From: Cryptomeria japonica
Taxonomy: Eukaryota > Streptophyta > Pinopsida > Cupressales > Cupressaceae
Assembly (NCBI RefSeq): GCF_030272615.1
Contig: NC_081415.1
Span: forward strand, 368,016,667-368,080,666
Direction of reading: 5' to 3'
Length of the DNA: 64,000 bases
The translations under genes were made by a program, and so were the position numbers. Below the pieces are notes generated by a model, which saw only the letters and a program-made list of their open reading frames with translations, searched no databases and was not told the origin of the DNA. Shown in pieces: positions 1 to 11,215 of this stretch. The stretch's first letter is position 1; each line of letters begins with the position of its first letter.

Positions 1-1110
1 ATAAAGGAAACTAAAAAAGAATGGATTAAATTTTTGGGAGAAAACAAAGGATTCTTTACTTCACTGGAAACCAGGATAGACATTGTAGATACCCCAGTTG
101 AAGGAAAAGGAAAGGGGATTATGGGTACTTCACCCTTAGTTTTGAAAAATATTAAGATAGTGGAAATTGAGCCCCTAGTAAATACATATGTACAGACAAA
201 TACTGAGATACTGGTTAATACTAAGAATGAACAAGCTAACATTATACAAGATACTAATATTGAGGACAATTGTCCTCCAAATACAAATGTTTAGATTAAG
301 GTTATTGTTTCTATAGAGGAACCGACAGTTGCACAGACTGCACCAAGTGGTGAAGCCACCGGTGCAAGTGAGGAGGTTATAAAGGATAAATCCTCATAGG
401 AGAAATAAAGGGAATCCGGCAGGGAACTGGTTGTTGGCCCATCATTATTGTCAATTGACATTTCTCAAGTTGAAAAGAAAAACATCATAGAAATGAGTCC
501 CACTGAACTGATGATGATGGCAGCACAAAAACTGAGGAAGGAGGGATCCACCAGATAAGGGGATTATAGATCAATCAATCACTATTCTACACAAATTGGT
601 CTCGGAGTGTAAGATTGAAAATGAAGTGAGCCCATCTAGAAAGCTTAAGGTAATCACTAAGCACATATCAAAAGACTTTCAATCCTTACAACAAATCTCA
701 AACTAGAAAGCAATAGAAATATTTACTCACGTTAAGAGAGTTGCTTTTGATCAAGTAATTGAAACAGAGAAGAAAAAGATCGAGGAGAAGCTAATCCTAA
801 TAGAAAATTCTTTGAAATAATATACAAATATATATAGGGTATGTTGTAAAACTGAAATACTTACATCAAATGTAGATAAGAAGATAAAAGAGATTTGGGA
901 GAAAATTGCAAGTATTGCTAGCTCTTTTGATGGATTAATTTCATTGACTACATCAATTGATGGTCAAATATTGATTTTGGAGAACCAAATTTTTTCTCTT
1001 GAAAAGGAAAGAGACAAAATCATTAGAAGAGCTAGAAGTCTAAGAGACTTGGTGAGTCCTCAGTTGGATTCACTCTGTGTACACAAGAAAGAATGCATGG
1101 AGAGGTAAAT
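1..1110 (+). pseudogene. ORF B of N1, C-terminal coiled-coil part, decayed
   Basis: An open stretch from 34 to 294 continues in the same frame through single stops to about 560, then in another frame to about 1110. It contains an 'IDISQVEKKNIIEMSPTEL' segment matching 'VIDIKKMTPKQLMK' of ORF B in N2, and a 'SFDGLISLTTSIDGQ' plus 'LEKERDK' segment matching the N2 tail 'SFDPLTSSTSTF' and 'LKEEED'. It is therefore the C-terminal, acidic then coiled-coil part of the ORF B protein. Function is unknown. At least four stops and one frameshift make it non-functional. Confidence 0.7.
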
Positions 1111-1478
1111 GAGAAAGAATCTTTTGCACATTTATTGAGTGGGCTTGTATTTATTTCCAACACATTCAAAACTGGCTGGGACACTTATGTGGAGTTACTG
1201 GAGAAATCTTATCTGGAAATTTTGAAGTTGGTCAAGCTCCAGTAAGACGTTCTTTTTAGAATTTTTAAATGGCATTGATGTCAAAGGGGGAGTATTATAG
1301 ATGTGAAAAATAATAAAAGAGTTAAATACATTAGGGGGAGTTATAGAGTTTAGTATTTTTTGGAGATATGGAGTATTTTGCATATTCATCTCAGGGGGAG
1401 TAGGGCAGGATGAAACTGGCAAATGAAACCTTGACCATTTTTCACATGAGTGTTGTCATCAATGCCAAAGGGGGAGAT
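1111..1478 (+). other. 3' untranslated region with repeated polypurine tracts
   Basis: No coding signal. Four purine tracts of the form GGGGGAG lie at about 1286, 1333, 1395 and 1470. The last, AAAGGGGGAGAT at 1467-1478, abuts the LTR and is the natural plus-strand primer site for reverse transcription. Multiplied polypurine tracts upstream of the 3' LTR are a known Sirevirus trait, which supports the family assignment. Confidence 0.75.
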
Positions 1479-2403
1479 TGTTGGAAATTGACACTCTATT
1501 GGTTGGTTTCACTATGTTGTTATTGATGGCAACATGATTTTGTGTTATGGCTTCATGTTTTGATTCTATGATGTACCGGTAGGCACTTCATAGATTCTAC
1601 ACCGGCACCAGCAAGAAAAAAGGATTTCTTCGGTCACTTGCAATGCAAGCCAACATGGTATAGTAAACGTTATTGGTATTGGAGACTGACATATCTTGGA
1701 TCCAGCATCAGCAATTTGTTTTAATGTTTATACATTTATGTTATCTGGCCAACATGTAATTTGATATTGTATATATCTTTGTAAGCCGACATAAGGCATA
1801 AAAAGGTTGTATAGGGTATATAGGTCAGTTAAGATTAGATCATTTTCATATATTGACATGGTGATGGATATGTGAATGTAATATGATGCAAAATTATTCA
1901 GAGATTATGTATGTGAGCACATTATTGTAAGGGTTATTCCAGTAAGGGTTTTAGGGTTTCAAACCATAATAGACAGATTTTAAACCGAAACTATATTCTG
2001 GCATTGAAAATGTTATCTTAGCAGTTCACACTACTCCGAATTGTAGTCTAGAATTTTATGTAGTCAGTGAAGCTCCTGTTGTGATTGAGTAGTGTGCTCT
2101 AGGCTCTAAGCCTTCCTGCAAGTGCATTCCCCTCATATTTTGTACTATCTCTTCATATGGCTAGTGGATTGATATTGTGGGTCACAAATCCCACCGTGGT
2201 TTTTCCTCTTTGAGGTTTTCCATGTATAAATTTATGTTATGATTCTCATTTATGTGTTTGGCTTATTGGTTGCTTTACTTCTTTCAATTATGTATGTACC
2301 AGTTTATCGGTTGGTGTATACATGTTTTAATAAGGATAAAATTTACTATGTTGGTATAACACTGATTCACCCCCCCCCCTCTCAATGTTATTGGTTTCCA
2401 ATA
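1479..2403 (+). repeat. 3' LTR of N1 (about 925 bp)
   Basis: It starts TGTTGGAAAT directly after the polypurine tract and ends TTTCCAATA, apparently a decayed TTTCCAACA, so the ends are inverted repeats. Near 2190-2230 there is the copia-LTR block CACCGTGGTTTTTCC followed by GAGGTTTTCCATGTA. At 2366-2384 lies the CTGATTCACCCC... tract shared with the other N copies. The matching 5' LTR is outside the window. Confidence 0.8.
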
Positions 2404-2695
2404 GGAACAAAAGTGAAAGTGTTCATGTTTGATGCGACAAAGTGATAACAAGGAACTTTGTTAGCCGATAGCGAGTGAAAAGGGGTTGGTTTGGCCATGG
2501 ACTTATGACCCTCCAACTGGTGATCCCTAAATGATTTGACCATCACAATTGGTCAACTTAAAAATAGAACTTGGAGCCTGAATAGATGAAAAGACCCCAA
2601 CTACTCATTGCCAACATAGTGTGCATAACACGGAAGTTATGCAAAACACATATCGGTTATCTTCAAGGGAGAGTTGACACGAAAAGGTCAACATT
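2404..2695 (-). repeat. 3' LTR of T1, truncated by the N1 insertion
   Basis: On the minus strand it starts TGTTGACC at 2695. It aligns with 19036-19324 over its whole length (for example 'gatgcgacaa', 'gaccctccaactggtgatcc', 'gtgtgcataaca' in both), with many substitutions. It stops abruptly at 2404 where the N1 LTR ends, so the rest of this LTR must lie left of N1's missing 5' end. Confidence 0.85.
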
Positions 2696-2926
2696 TTGGC
2701 GACTCAAAGGGGGCCTTAAATCTACTTAGGGAAAGACTAGATGTCTCTATGTATATCAATTGGGCAATGGGTCAAAAGAGAAAACAAAAAAGAAACTCCT
2801 CACTGTATACTGCAAAATATTAAAATTCAGCCATTCTGGAAGAGATGAGCTATGCACGTACACTTCATGGAAAGATAAAATACTAACTACAGGCATTTAG
2901 AATATTTATAATGGCTGAAAGTTACC
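2696..2926 (-). other. T1 3' untranslated segment
   Basis: Non-coding sequence between the integrase stop and the 3' LTR. The bases touching the LTR read, on the minus strand, GAGTCGCCAAAA then TGTTGACC; a GGCCCCCTTT tract lies just before. T3 has a similar AGTCGCCATT immediately before its 3' LTR. Confidence 0.6.
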
Positions 2927-4227
2927 CTAAGAACATGCTTTGAGGTGTATACCATTAACCGCAATAGGGAGATCTTCACCATTTATCCTAGCTATATTGA
3001 AAGAATTAGCCTCCTTGCAACCCATAATAACATAGGGGCCACTCCATATGGCATCAAAATTTGAGTGTCTCATTGCTTTTTCTATGTTAGCATCCCATTT
3101 TAGGGCAAGATATCCATCTCGGAAGGTCCTCAAAATTTCTTTCTTGTCAAAGTATCTCTTTACCTATCCCTGATGGACATTTAAGATCTACTTGGCTCTT
3201 TCTGTGATCTCTTCAAGCTCTGTAAGTTTATCATACCTTACTGGCATGGCATAATTTTCTAGGAGCTCCAACTGTTGTGCTAACTCTAGAGATGGCAACT
3301 CAAGGGATAAGGGAATCCTTGCTTCCCTTCCATATACTAGCATGAAAGGTAAGTTTCCTAAATCTCTTTTGGGAGTGATTCTATCTGCCCATAGGGGTTG
3401 TTCCCAACTTGAGGTGCCATGACCTCTGATTGTATTCAAGAGTCCTCTTGATGATTCTAATGAGGTTTAAGTTAGAGGACTCAACTAAGCCATTTCCTTG
3501 GGGATAATAATTTGATGATGTTTTCATAAACACATTATTTTGGACAACCTATAGACTGATCTGAGATCCCACAAATGCCTTACCATTGTCTGGTATAATT
3601 GTGGAAGGGGCCCCAAATTTGGTTGCAATCCCCTCAAGAAATTAAACCACTTAATTTTTCAGTTGTGTCCTTCAAAGAAAATACCTCTATCCACCTTGTG
3701 AAACAGCATGTGGCAACCAAAATCCACTTGTGGTCTACACTTGACATTGGATTGATAGGTCCAATAAAATCAAGACCCCATTATGCAAAATGTTGATCAG
3801 CAGAGATAGGATGAAGGGGCAGAGTTGCTCATCTTTATTTGCCTGAAAAAAGTGCACACTCCTTGCACTGTCTAACCCATCTGTGAGCATCACCAAATAG
3901 GGAAGGCCAATAATATTTTGCTCTTATGATATTCATAGTTGTGGTCCTTGCTGAGAAGTGGCCACTTGAGGGTCCATTATGAAATTCTTTTAGCAGCCTG
4001 AGAATCTAATCACCTTGAATGCATCTTAGCAGGACACCATTCAGGTCCCTCTTAAACAAAACCCCATCCACCAAAGCATAGGGGATGGATTGCAATTTGA
4101 GATGCCTCCTCTTGGTTCTATCAAAGTGAGGAGGGTAATTGTCATCCCTTAGGAAGGAAAACATGTTCTGGAACCAGTCCGCTTGCACATTTTCTTGATT
4201 TTCAATTTGTTCCTCCTCTTGCAACAA
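2927..4227 (-). pseudogene. T1 integrase (decayed)
   Basis: Ty3/gypsy integrase, which would insert the element's cDNA. On the minus strand there is a pre-domain (4006-4227, 'QADWFQNMFSFLRDDNYPP', 'LNGVLLRC'), then an HHCC zinc-binding part near 3860-3990 (H...GH, 'YYWPSLF', then C-x2-C). The catalytic core has 'GLDFIGPI' near 3750 with the first Asp, and there is a C-terminal part at 3188-3439 ('LPFMLVYGREARIPLS'). The tail at 2927-3133 has 'IWSGPYVIMG' and ends 'VNGIHLKACS'. Several stops and frame changes interrupt the core. Confidence 0.85.
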
Positions 4228-4544
4228 GAGGGAGACATCTAGATTCTTTCCAAATACTAAATTGACCTAGTCACAAAGTCCTCTCCTTCTTACTAACCTG
4301 GTAATATTGATTCCAAGGTCATACTCCATGACCTTAGTGATCCATCTAGCTCTCTTCTCACCCATGTCCTTGTTGAGAAGGAAATCTTTAATGTTGGCAT
4401 GTGGGACTAAGAGATGAATCGTGTTGTTTGAAAGCTTGTGCCTAAAACTTTTCAATATTCTTACCACAGTGATGACCTGATTTTTCACATAGTTGTACTT
4501 GAGTTCATAATCTTTTAATCCTTCACTGAAAAAAAAATGGGTTG
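4228..4544 (-). pseudogene. T1 RNase H, distal half (separated by N2)
   Basis: The minus-strand frame 4267-4488 and the bases up to the N2 border contain the second half of the gypsy RNase H next to RT: 'LKDYELKYNYV' (family form 'AE.kYs..EkE'), 'VRILKSFRHKL', 'GEKRARWITKVMEYDLGI' and 'VRRRGLCD'. The first half lies at 12511-12700, beyond N2. Together they show that N2 landed inside this domain. Confidence 0.8.
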
Positions 4545-5845
4545 TGTTAGTCCCAACTAGTGCTGAGAGAGGAGGTATGAATCAGCACTTGACCAATTTT
4601 ACTCAATTAAAAATTTTAACTCAACTTTTTACTAACTTAACATTCATCAATATAAATAACTACTGCAGGAGAATAAGCATGCATGAAAATATACATAGTG
4701 ACACCAAGATTTATCTCGTGGAAACCCAAATGGGAGAAAACCACGGTGTGAGTAGGAACTCACAAAATTTGTACTCTTTCGGAGTACGCCCGGTGAGGAG
4801 CCATACCTGTTAGCTAATTACAAGAACACTGTTAAGTGTCACCCGATTAAGGGATTTTGTCTAAGTCTTGTTAGTGTCTTTACCCTGTTAAAGGTAGCCT
4901 TGTCAAAGGTCTTAAAATCATTAATTAAGATGACACCCTCTTAAGGGATTTTTACATTGGGACCTATTAGAGTCCACCCTAATAAGGGATTTTGGTTGCA
5001 GTTGTTAGAAAGAAAGAGAAGGATGATCTGTTGGAGTAGCTATCGATAGCTTGATCAGATCACACTATAAAAACAAACTCTATCTGCACCGGTTGTATCT
5101 TCTTTGCACACCATCAGTTTCCTACTTATACATTCATCTTTTCCCTCTGCCAGTTCTCTATCCTTCAGCTCTGTACTTATGTTAGTCCTTTGGCCTTCAA
5201 CTATGTACTATACTTTGCTCCTCATGTATTCACACTTTCTCACCACACTCTCTGCATGAGCAACAACCTACACAAGAATGAATTATGTGAATTTATTATC
5301 CCTGCAGTCTGTCACCAACTTTCCCTCCAAAACATCCTATTCAAAATCTTGATACCATGCCTTAAATCACTACCCTGAAATCATTGTAGGAATCTCTATC
5401 AAGATAGTCAAACATGCTGATAAGTTTGTCGGTTGACTAGAGAAGACTCCCAGTTTAACTAAATGTTAACTGAACGTTACCAGTCTGTCAGTTACAGACT
5501 CTACCGGTGTACCGATCAAAATCTACATAGCCGGTTTCCTTTTGTATATGGATATGTTCTCTGCTTAGCCAATGGACCTCTTATATGTCGGTCTACTCAT
5601 TGCTTTCTGGTCTACTCAATGCTTGCCAGTCTACTCACTGCTTGTTGGTCTACTCACTACTTGTTGGTCTACTCACTGCTTGCCGGTCTACTCATGTTTA
5701 CCCTGTTTACTTATTACTTAGCTAGTTAACCTCAGTATACCAGTCTACTAACTGTCATTAGACTATGAGGACTTGGGAAATGATGTTGCCAACAATGAAA
5801 ACCATATTATTCACTAGTCATACAAAATGCACCAGAATACCAACA
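4545..5845 (-). repeat. 3' LTR of N2 (1301 bp)
   Basis: On the minus strand it starts TGTTGG at 5845 and ends ACTAACA at 4545. It aligns with 11216-12510 along its length. Near the minus-strand 3' end are the shared tract with TGATTCA and the conserved block seen on the plus strand as TCTCGTGGAAACCCAAATGG at 4714-4733, typical of copia LTRs. Confidence 0.9.
5590..5695 (-). repeat. 19-bp minisatellite in the N2 3' LTR
   Basis: Five full units and one partial unit of 19 bp, plus-strand consensus GGTCTACTCACTGCTTGYY, in the U3 part of the LTR. The same array, with different substitutions, is at 12255-12360 in the other LTR, so it was part of the element when it inserted. Tandem units in U3 often act as enhancers; that role is inferred. 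Confidence 0.85.
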
Positions 5846-6233
5846 AACTCTCCTTTGGCATTGGTGGCAAAATACTACAAATTGTTCTAGTTCTGGGCCC
5901 TGTTTCTAACTCTTGTGACTCGTAACTCACACTGTACAAGACTCCAAAATTCTCCCTTTTTACCATCAATGGCAAAGACTATCCAAAAAAAATTGTCAAA
6001 ACAAAGCACAAATCTCTTTGAAGTTTTCTTGAGCCACTTTCAAAGAAGATTCCCATGAAGATTGAACTTGTTTCATGGTGGTGAAGTGGCCATGTAAGAC
6101 TACATGAAGACCTCCATATCATCAATTGTCTCATAGTCAGGTTCATTTATTAGGCGGCATGCTTCTTTATATTTAGTTGCATGAAATCAATATTTGTTGC
6201 TAAATAGCACTGGAGCTCTAGCAAACTAAGACT
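5846..6233 (-). other. N2 3' untranslated region with polypurine tracts
   Basis: No stop-free coding signal. The minus strand reads CCAAAGGAGAGTT directly before the LTR (5846-5858), and a second purine tract, AAAAAGGGAGAATTTT, near 5947-5962. Both follow 'GCCA' plus 'ATT/ATG' context as in N1 and N3. Remnants of the coiled-coil frame of ORF B may continue into 6234-6000 beyond its TGA. Confidence 0.65.
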
Positions 6234-9200
6234 TCATTTGTCTTCTTCTTCTTTCAACCTTCTGATTTCATGATTGAGCATTTTGAGTTTTCTAGTAAAG
6301 GTTGATGTTGAACTGGTAAGAGGATCAAAAGAGCTTATCAGATCTTGAATATCTTTCTTAATGTTATTTCTTTTTTCTTCTAAGTCTTTGATTAAAGCAG
6401 GAAAACTTGAAAATTTCACTAGTAATTGACCAACTTGCTGCAGTATATTTCTAACTTCTTCTATTTTGGTGGAAAGGGAAACTTTTTCAACTAATATTTG
6501 TTTCATTAAGTTATCTCCTCTCTTCGATTCATGTTGCCTTACTACAACCTTCTCTAGATCGGTTGCCTCTGAACTTATTGTTGTAACAAGAGTATTCAAC
6601 TGATCAATGATGGATGCAGTATCATCAATTGCAATATCCAGGATTAGGTCAGAGAGAATTGTCTTGGCAGAATTGAGAATGCTTGCCTTCCTTTTCTTTC
6701 CTCTCAATTTATCCTTTTCATCTTGGATTCTCGATTTTTCTAAGACTTTCATCAATTGCTTGGGAGTCATTTTCTTTATATCAATGACCAAGTCTCCCTC
6801 TTCTTCCTCCTTTGTTTCATTTTCCTTTTCAATAGTCTCAACTTCTAAGCTAGTTGTTGTGATGATTCTTACCTTCTTCTCACTTTCATTTTCTAAATCT
6901 AACTTCCTCTTTTCCAGAGGAGTATTTATCATTTCTTTATTATCCTCTACTTTCTTCTCTTCCTCTTTTCCTTCCTCTGCTTTCTTCTCTTCCTCTTTTC
7001 CTTCCTCTGTTTTCTTCTCTTCCTCTTTTCCTTCTTCGGAGAGAATAGGATTTGGTGTCAATAAGGTTTTGTGAGGTGTATCCTCATAAGGAATGTCTTC
7101 AACTATCACTTCATCTTGACCAGAAAGCCTAGTTTGATCAGTTTCCTTCACCAATGAAGTGTGAACCAATTGTTCGACATCCTTTGTCGAATTAGGAATG
7201 TCTGACACAACATTTCCTATGATTTCCTCAATTGTGAAAGTATCAAAGTCTTCAATGGACTCTTTTTCCTTACCTTTCCCTTTCTCAAGGACAGATGCAC
7301 CTAGGTCCTATTTTGTTGTCTTTTCTATTTCTTCTTCAGCTTCCTTTTGTTGCTCTATAATTTTCTTCCAAAAGGTAACACCTTCAGTGTGCACTGATCC
7401 AACTTCATCTACTACCACTCTCCCAGTTATATTCCTTATTTTGAAATGTTGAATGCATACTTCAGCCACTAGTGAAGCTTGGTCAAGATCTAATTCATGA
7501 TGCACTTCCATGAGTGCTTTTATTCTAAGTTCCTTTTCAGTAGCTAAAGCTATTTTCCATCTCCATTCAATTTGATCTTGCAAATATGATGGGATTATGC
7601 CATATAATTCACTAGGAGTCCTACAAAACTTGTGCAAGATCTAGATCAGGGCTTCTTCAATTTTCCTTCTGTCTTCTTCATTACTGAAGGAATATGTTCT
7701 CCCAACGTTAGACAAACATCCAAAGTCTTTGATCCCATGGACCAATTCATCAATTGTTGTATCTTTGTTTCTTCCACTTCTTCTAACCTCCTTTATTTCC
7801 ACATTTGATAAGGTGTCAGTGATATCACTCTCTTTCTCATCCTTTTTGAGCTTTGAACCACTCTTCTTCTTTCTTGTATAAGTCACTCCTACCAGTATAT
7901 CTTTGCTTGGGGAAGATACAGGAGTACCTAGATCATTTTCCTTTGAGTATGTTACAGGCTTGGTTGTTGCAGTCCCCTTAGGTTTTGTCTTTGACACTTT
8001 CTTATTTCCACCTATTAATTCTTCATCTTTAGCAGGTGTGACCCCTATTTTCTCACTAGCACTGGTGGAGGTAGTGGCACCGGATGCTTCACTTCCATAT
8101 TTATTATCAAGGGTATCAATCATTCTTCTTACTTTTTTTTTCATAATTTGCACCTGAAGTTCCTATTTTATTTTGGAGCTTGCCTCCTCACATGTTCCAA
8201 ATCTCTTTGCCTTCGAGTCTATCAGTTTAGATAGAAGCATATTGACATGAATTTTAACAAGATCTATTGCAACCTCATAGCCCATCAGTGGAACCCAAAA
8301 GGTTTTGGGTTGAACTTCTTGAATGATACAACAATCCGTGTCTACAAGGAAACAAATGTTCTCTTTGTATTTTTGTACTATTTCGGTTGGAATTATTTTC
8401 CTCTTGTGCATCCTAATTTGGAATTCCTTAAAGTATCCCCACATTGTTTCACCAAACTTATCTCCTAGATACCTAGACATTTCACCTATCTGAACCATGA
8501 TAGGTTTCTCTTCAGACCATACTACCTTACCCTTACCGGGGTAAACATTTTGCACATAGAAAAATATACATACCAGTAGTGAGCCATATTTGAAAGATTG
8601 CTTCTTGTCCTTCTTAATTCTTTCCATGTTCACCATAAATTGGTTTTTAATCATCTCACAGATATCATAGGTTGCATCCTCCTTGATTATTTGATACCCA
8701 GCATGTATGGCACCACTTGACACACTATTCATTTGGCTTGATTGATAAACCCTATATCCCAGCACTGCAAAGGCAAATCTCACTTCAACATCATCAATAT
8801 GGGTGATTGTCATTTCTCTACTATCACATTGGGATTTGGTTAACCGGTTGACTTCAAATGATGAAATCATTCTTAGGGTTAATGCTTCACTGGTTGCAGT
8901 AAACCCTGTCACTCTTCGAATCACCTCCTTTGTAATCTTGATCGGTGCTTGAGCTTCCAGCCACAAAAATTGATCTTGAACCCTTCTCAGTACATACCTA
9001 ACCCAGTCATCATGAAACTGATCAGGAAAATCAACAACATTAGCCAAGCCCTTGGTCTTCAGAGATAGAAATTATGCCTTCAATTGATCATTGACACAGA
9101 ACCCTTTCAACTCATCTCCAATGAACTTGTCTCCAAGTTCTTCGAGCTTGCAATGAATGTAGGAGTGAATGTCTTCTACCAGCAATACACTGGAGGGCAC

Positions 9201-9329
9201 AAATGATAAAGCACTAGTCATGTCAATTTCACCAGCTTTTATCGGATGCAATTTGAACTCGGGTTGGGGTTCTTTGATAGCTTCAACCAACACAGGAGTC
9301 GATGTCGTCGCTACCATGATGTCCTTCAA
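6234..9329 (-). pseudogene. ORF B of N2: about 1031-codon protein with four internal stops
   Basis: Five open segments (9329-9072, 9047-8163, 8153-7641, 7637-7308, 7208-6234) all lie in one frame, separated only by single stops: TAA, TAG, TAG, TAG. This is one long ORF with point nonsense changes and no frameshift. Segments in order: 'PVLVEAIKEPQPEFKL', 'VEDIHSYIHCKLEELGD'; a globular part with 'FLWLEAQAPIKITKEVIRRV', 'NSVSSGAIHAGYQII', 'FKYGSLLVCIFFYVQ' and 'EIVQKYKENICFLV'; a Ser/Lys-rich part; a three-fold EEGKEEEKK repeat; and a coiled-coil tail. Each matches ORF B of N3 in order. No RT, protease, integrase or known enzyme motif is visible. Function unknown; it replaces pol. Confidence 0.85.
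6952..7040 (-). repeat. 30-bp coding repeat, three units, in ORF B of N2
   Basis: Three near-identical 30-bp units encode three copies of a ten-residue unit, EEGKEEEKK plus T, A or V. The acidic/basic repeat would extend the charged linker before the coiled coil. It is not present in the corresponding part of N3, so it arose in this lineage. Confidence 0.85.
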
Positions 9330-9834
9330 ACAATATTTTCTTCGACAAAGTTTAATACCTTCTCCTTAGAAATACCAAACACCACTATTGCTATGCTTGA
9401 ATTTTCTGCACAAATATTACTTAGCAAGATTTCAGTTGCCTTTGATCACACAGGAGCTCAATAGATTTCACAAGTAAACAGGATAAATGAAAGTGTGTTG
9501 ACATTTCCTTATTTATCCATTGAGATTTATTGGTGATATAATACAATGGTTAGTTTTGAAACTTACAACTTAAAGTACACCGATTTGACTTTATCAGTTG
9601 TTTGTTACCATTACTGATCCACAAACAACTAACTCACAAGATATTCTTTGATCAAGAACTTTTAGATTAGCTTTTATGCATCACAACTATGAAAATAGAC
9701 ATATCCTTATATTTATTAATTGGATTCAAAAGTAATCTTACCATATGTACTCCCCCTGGGCATCTGTATGCCTAGTTAGAAGAGGAACCGTCATCACCGA
9801 TGGATGATGACTTGGTTTCAAAATGACCTTCTCT
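9330..9834 (-). other. N2 spacer between ORF A and ORF B
   Basis: About 500 bp with no coding signal, AT-rich (for example 9530-9560 and 9700-9730). A TATA-like 'gtgatataatac' is on the plus strand near 9533. In N3 the equivalent spacer is about 345 bp. How ORF B would be expressed (internal promoter, splicing or reinitiation) cannot be told. Confidence 0.5.
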
Positions 9835-11157
9835 TTATTTTCCTTCTTCCTTCTTGATCCATGTTTTTTTTATTTCATTTCTTACTTCTTCAATTGTCTT
9901 CTTTCCTTTCAAGTCATTTTTTTCTTTCTTCTTGCTAAACCGGTTCTTGTCTTTAGACCGGTTGTAGGATCGGTTCATGCATTCTCTGGCTAAGTGACCG
10001 ATCTTATGGCAGTTAAAACATGCCATACTAGTTGTCCTCCATGGTTCTGAATTATTTCTCTGGCCCATTCTCATTCTGCATTTTTTTGTAATATGACCAA
10101 AATTACCACACATGGAATAGGTGGTATTGAACTGATTACTCCTTTTATTAGGACTGACTGGTTTGAATGGTGATTTTGATACATTTGACTTTAACCTGCA
10201 TGCTGCAAATTTGTGTCCAAACTTATTGCATGTGAAGAAATGTCCATTAAATCTTTTTCTATTTGACATACTGCTAGATAGAGATCTACACTCATAAGCA
10301 ATTTGGCCATACTTATGACAATTATGGCAGTAACCATCAAAGGTGAAAATCTTCTTTTTACTAACCGGTTTATTTCTACAGTCATTAGTCTTATGACCCG
10401 ATTTACCAAAATGATAACAAGAGGATTTGGAAAACTTCATACCTTTCACTTCTGACTTGTTCCTTTTATCATCCTTTATCTTTTTGGATTTAGATGATTC
10501 TCCAGTTTCCATAGGACTGGAACTAGGGTAACCAAGACCGGTTGTTATCTTTGCTTTTCTCTGATCCTTCAACCTTTTATCTACCTTTTCTGAGATTTCA
10601 TTAAATTTCCTCAACTTCTCATTACTCTCATTTTCAGTTTTCAACTCACTCTTGAGTTGTTCAATCTTTTTCATCATCTTCTTCTTTTCTTATGTGTTGT
10701 CATGCAGATGCTTATGTATATATTCATTCTCCTGGCTGAGAATTCAGATTTCTTCATCTTTCTCAATCATGATTGCATCATTTTCTCTCAGGGCATCTTC
10801 AGCAAGCCTCCTAGCTCTTTCAGCTTTTGACAAATCTTCTTCTGCCTCCCTCTTTCTTTCATCAGCACATCTGCTAGCTTCTATTATCTCAGTCATTCTT
10901 AGGGCCTGACCTTCATGTTCTCTTTTGAGATGTGTGACTTCTTTGGTCAGCTTCTTGTTCTTTTCCACGAGTTCTGAGACTGCTTCTTTAGCTTCTTCAG
11001 ATCCACTATGTTCAGAGAGTTGATCTATAATGTCTTGACTCTCATTTAATTGTTGAGATAATTCCTTTATTTTTGCAAGAGATCTTAGTCTCTCTTTCAG
11101 CTAAGAAATAATTTCGTTTGCTTCATCAATCTGCTTTTGATACCAGTATTCTTCCAT
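9835..11157 (-). pseudogene. ORF A of N2: Gag-like coiled coil plus five zinc knuckles
   Basis: The frame starts at an ATG at 11157, 45 bp inside the primer site, and runs to 9835 with three in-frame stops near 11103, 10743 and 10690. The N-terminal half is a long charged coiled coil ('EEDLSKAERARRLAEDAL'). The C-terminal part has five CX2CX4HX4C knuckles. Only the last ('CFNCHKIGHLAREC') is intact; the others each lost one ligand: second Cys to Phe, His to Gln, first Cys to Phe, first Cys to Tyr. It resembles a copia Gag nucleocapsid region and would package RNA. Closest relative in the window: ORF A of N3 at 59273-60346. Confidence 0.85.
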
Positions 11158-11201
11158 GATATTTATCCTCGAGTTGTCAAGCTTCACTCTAGAGGAACTT
11201 A

Positions 11202-11213
11202 GCTCTGATTCCA
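11202..11213 (-). other. Primer binding site of N2
   Basis: The minus strand reads TGGAATCAGAGC two bases after the 5' LTR. It differs at one base from TGGTATCAGAGC, the classic complement of the initiator methionine tRNA 3' end used by copia elements and found intact in N3. Confidence 0.85.
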
Positions 11214-11215
11214 AT

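Larger units (their letters stand above)
1..2403 (+). mobile_element. N1: 3' part of a non-autonomous Sirevirus-like LTR element
   Basis: The 3' end of a coding region, a run of polypurine tracts and one full LTR are present; the 5' part lies left of the window. The LTR carries the CTGATTCACCCC-type end shared with N2 and N3 and typical of Sirevirus (SIRE/Maximus) copia elements. The first bases after it, GGAAC (2404-2408), also begin the matching stretch in the 5' LTR of T1 at about 19036. This implies that N1 inserted into the 3' LTR of T1 with GGAAC as target duplication; the partner copy is outside the window. Confidence 0.8.

Noticed and set aside
4540-4544. Target-site duplication for N2
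   Set aside because: GGTTG and AGCTA do not match; I could not find a shifted border that gives a match.
5190-5729. Two plus-strand frames in the N2 LTR
   Set aside because: One is generated by the 19-bp tandem repeat and the other has no counterpart kept open in the second LTR.
6607-7074. Plus-strand frame of 155 codons rich in Ser and Phe
   Set aside because: It is the complement of the Glu/Lys-rich part of ORF B in N2; its composition follows from that.
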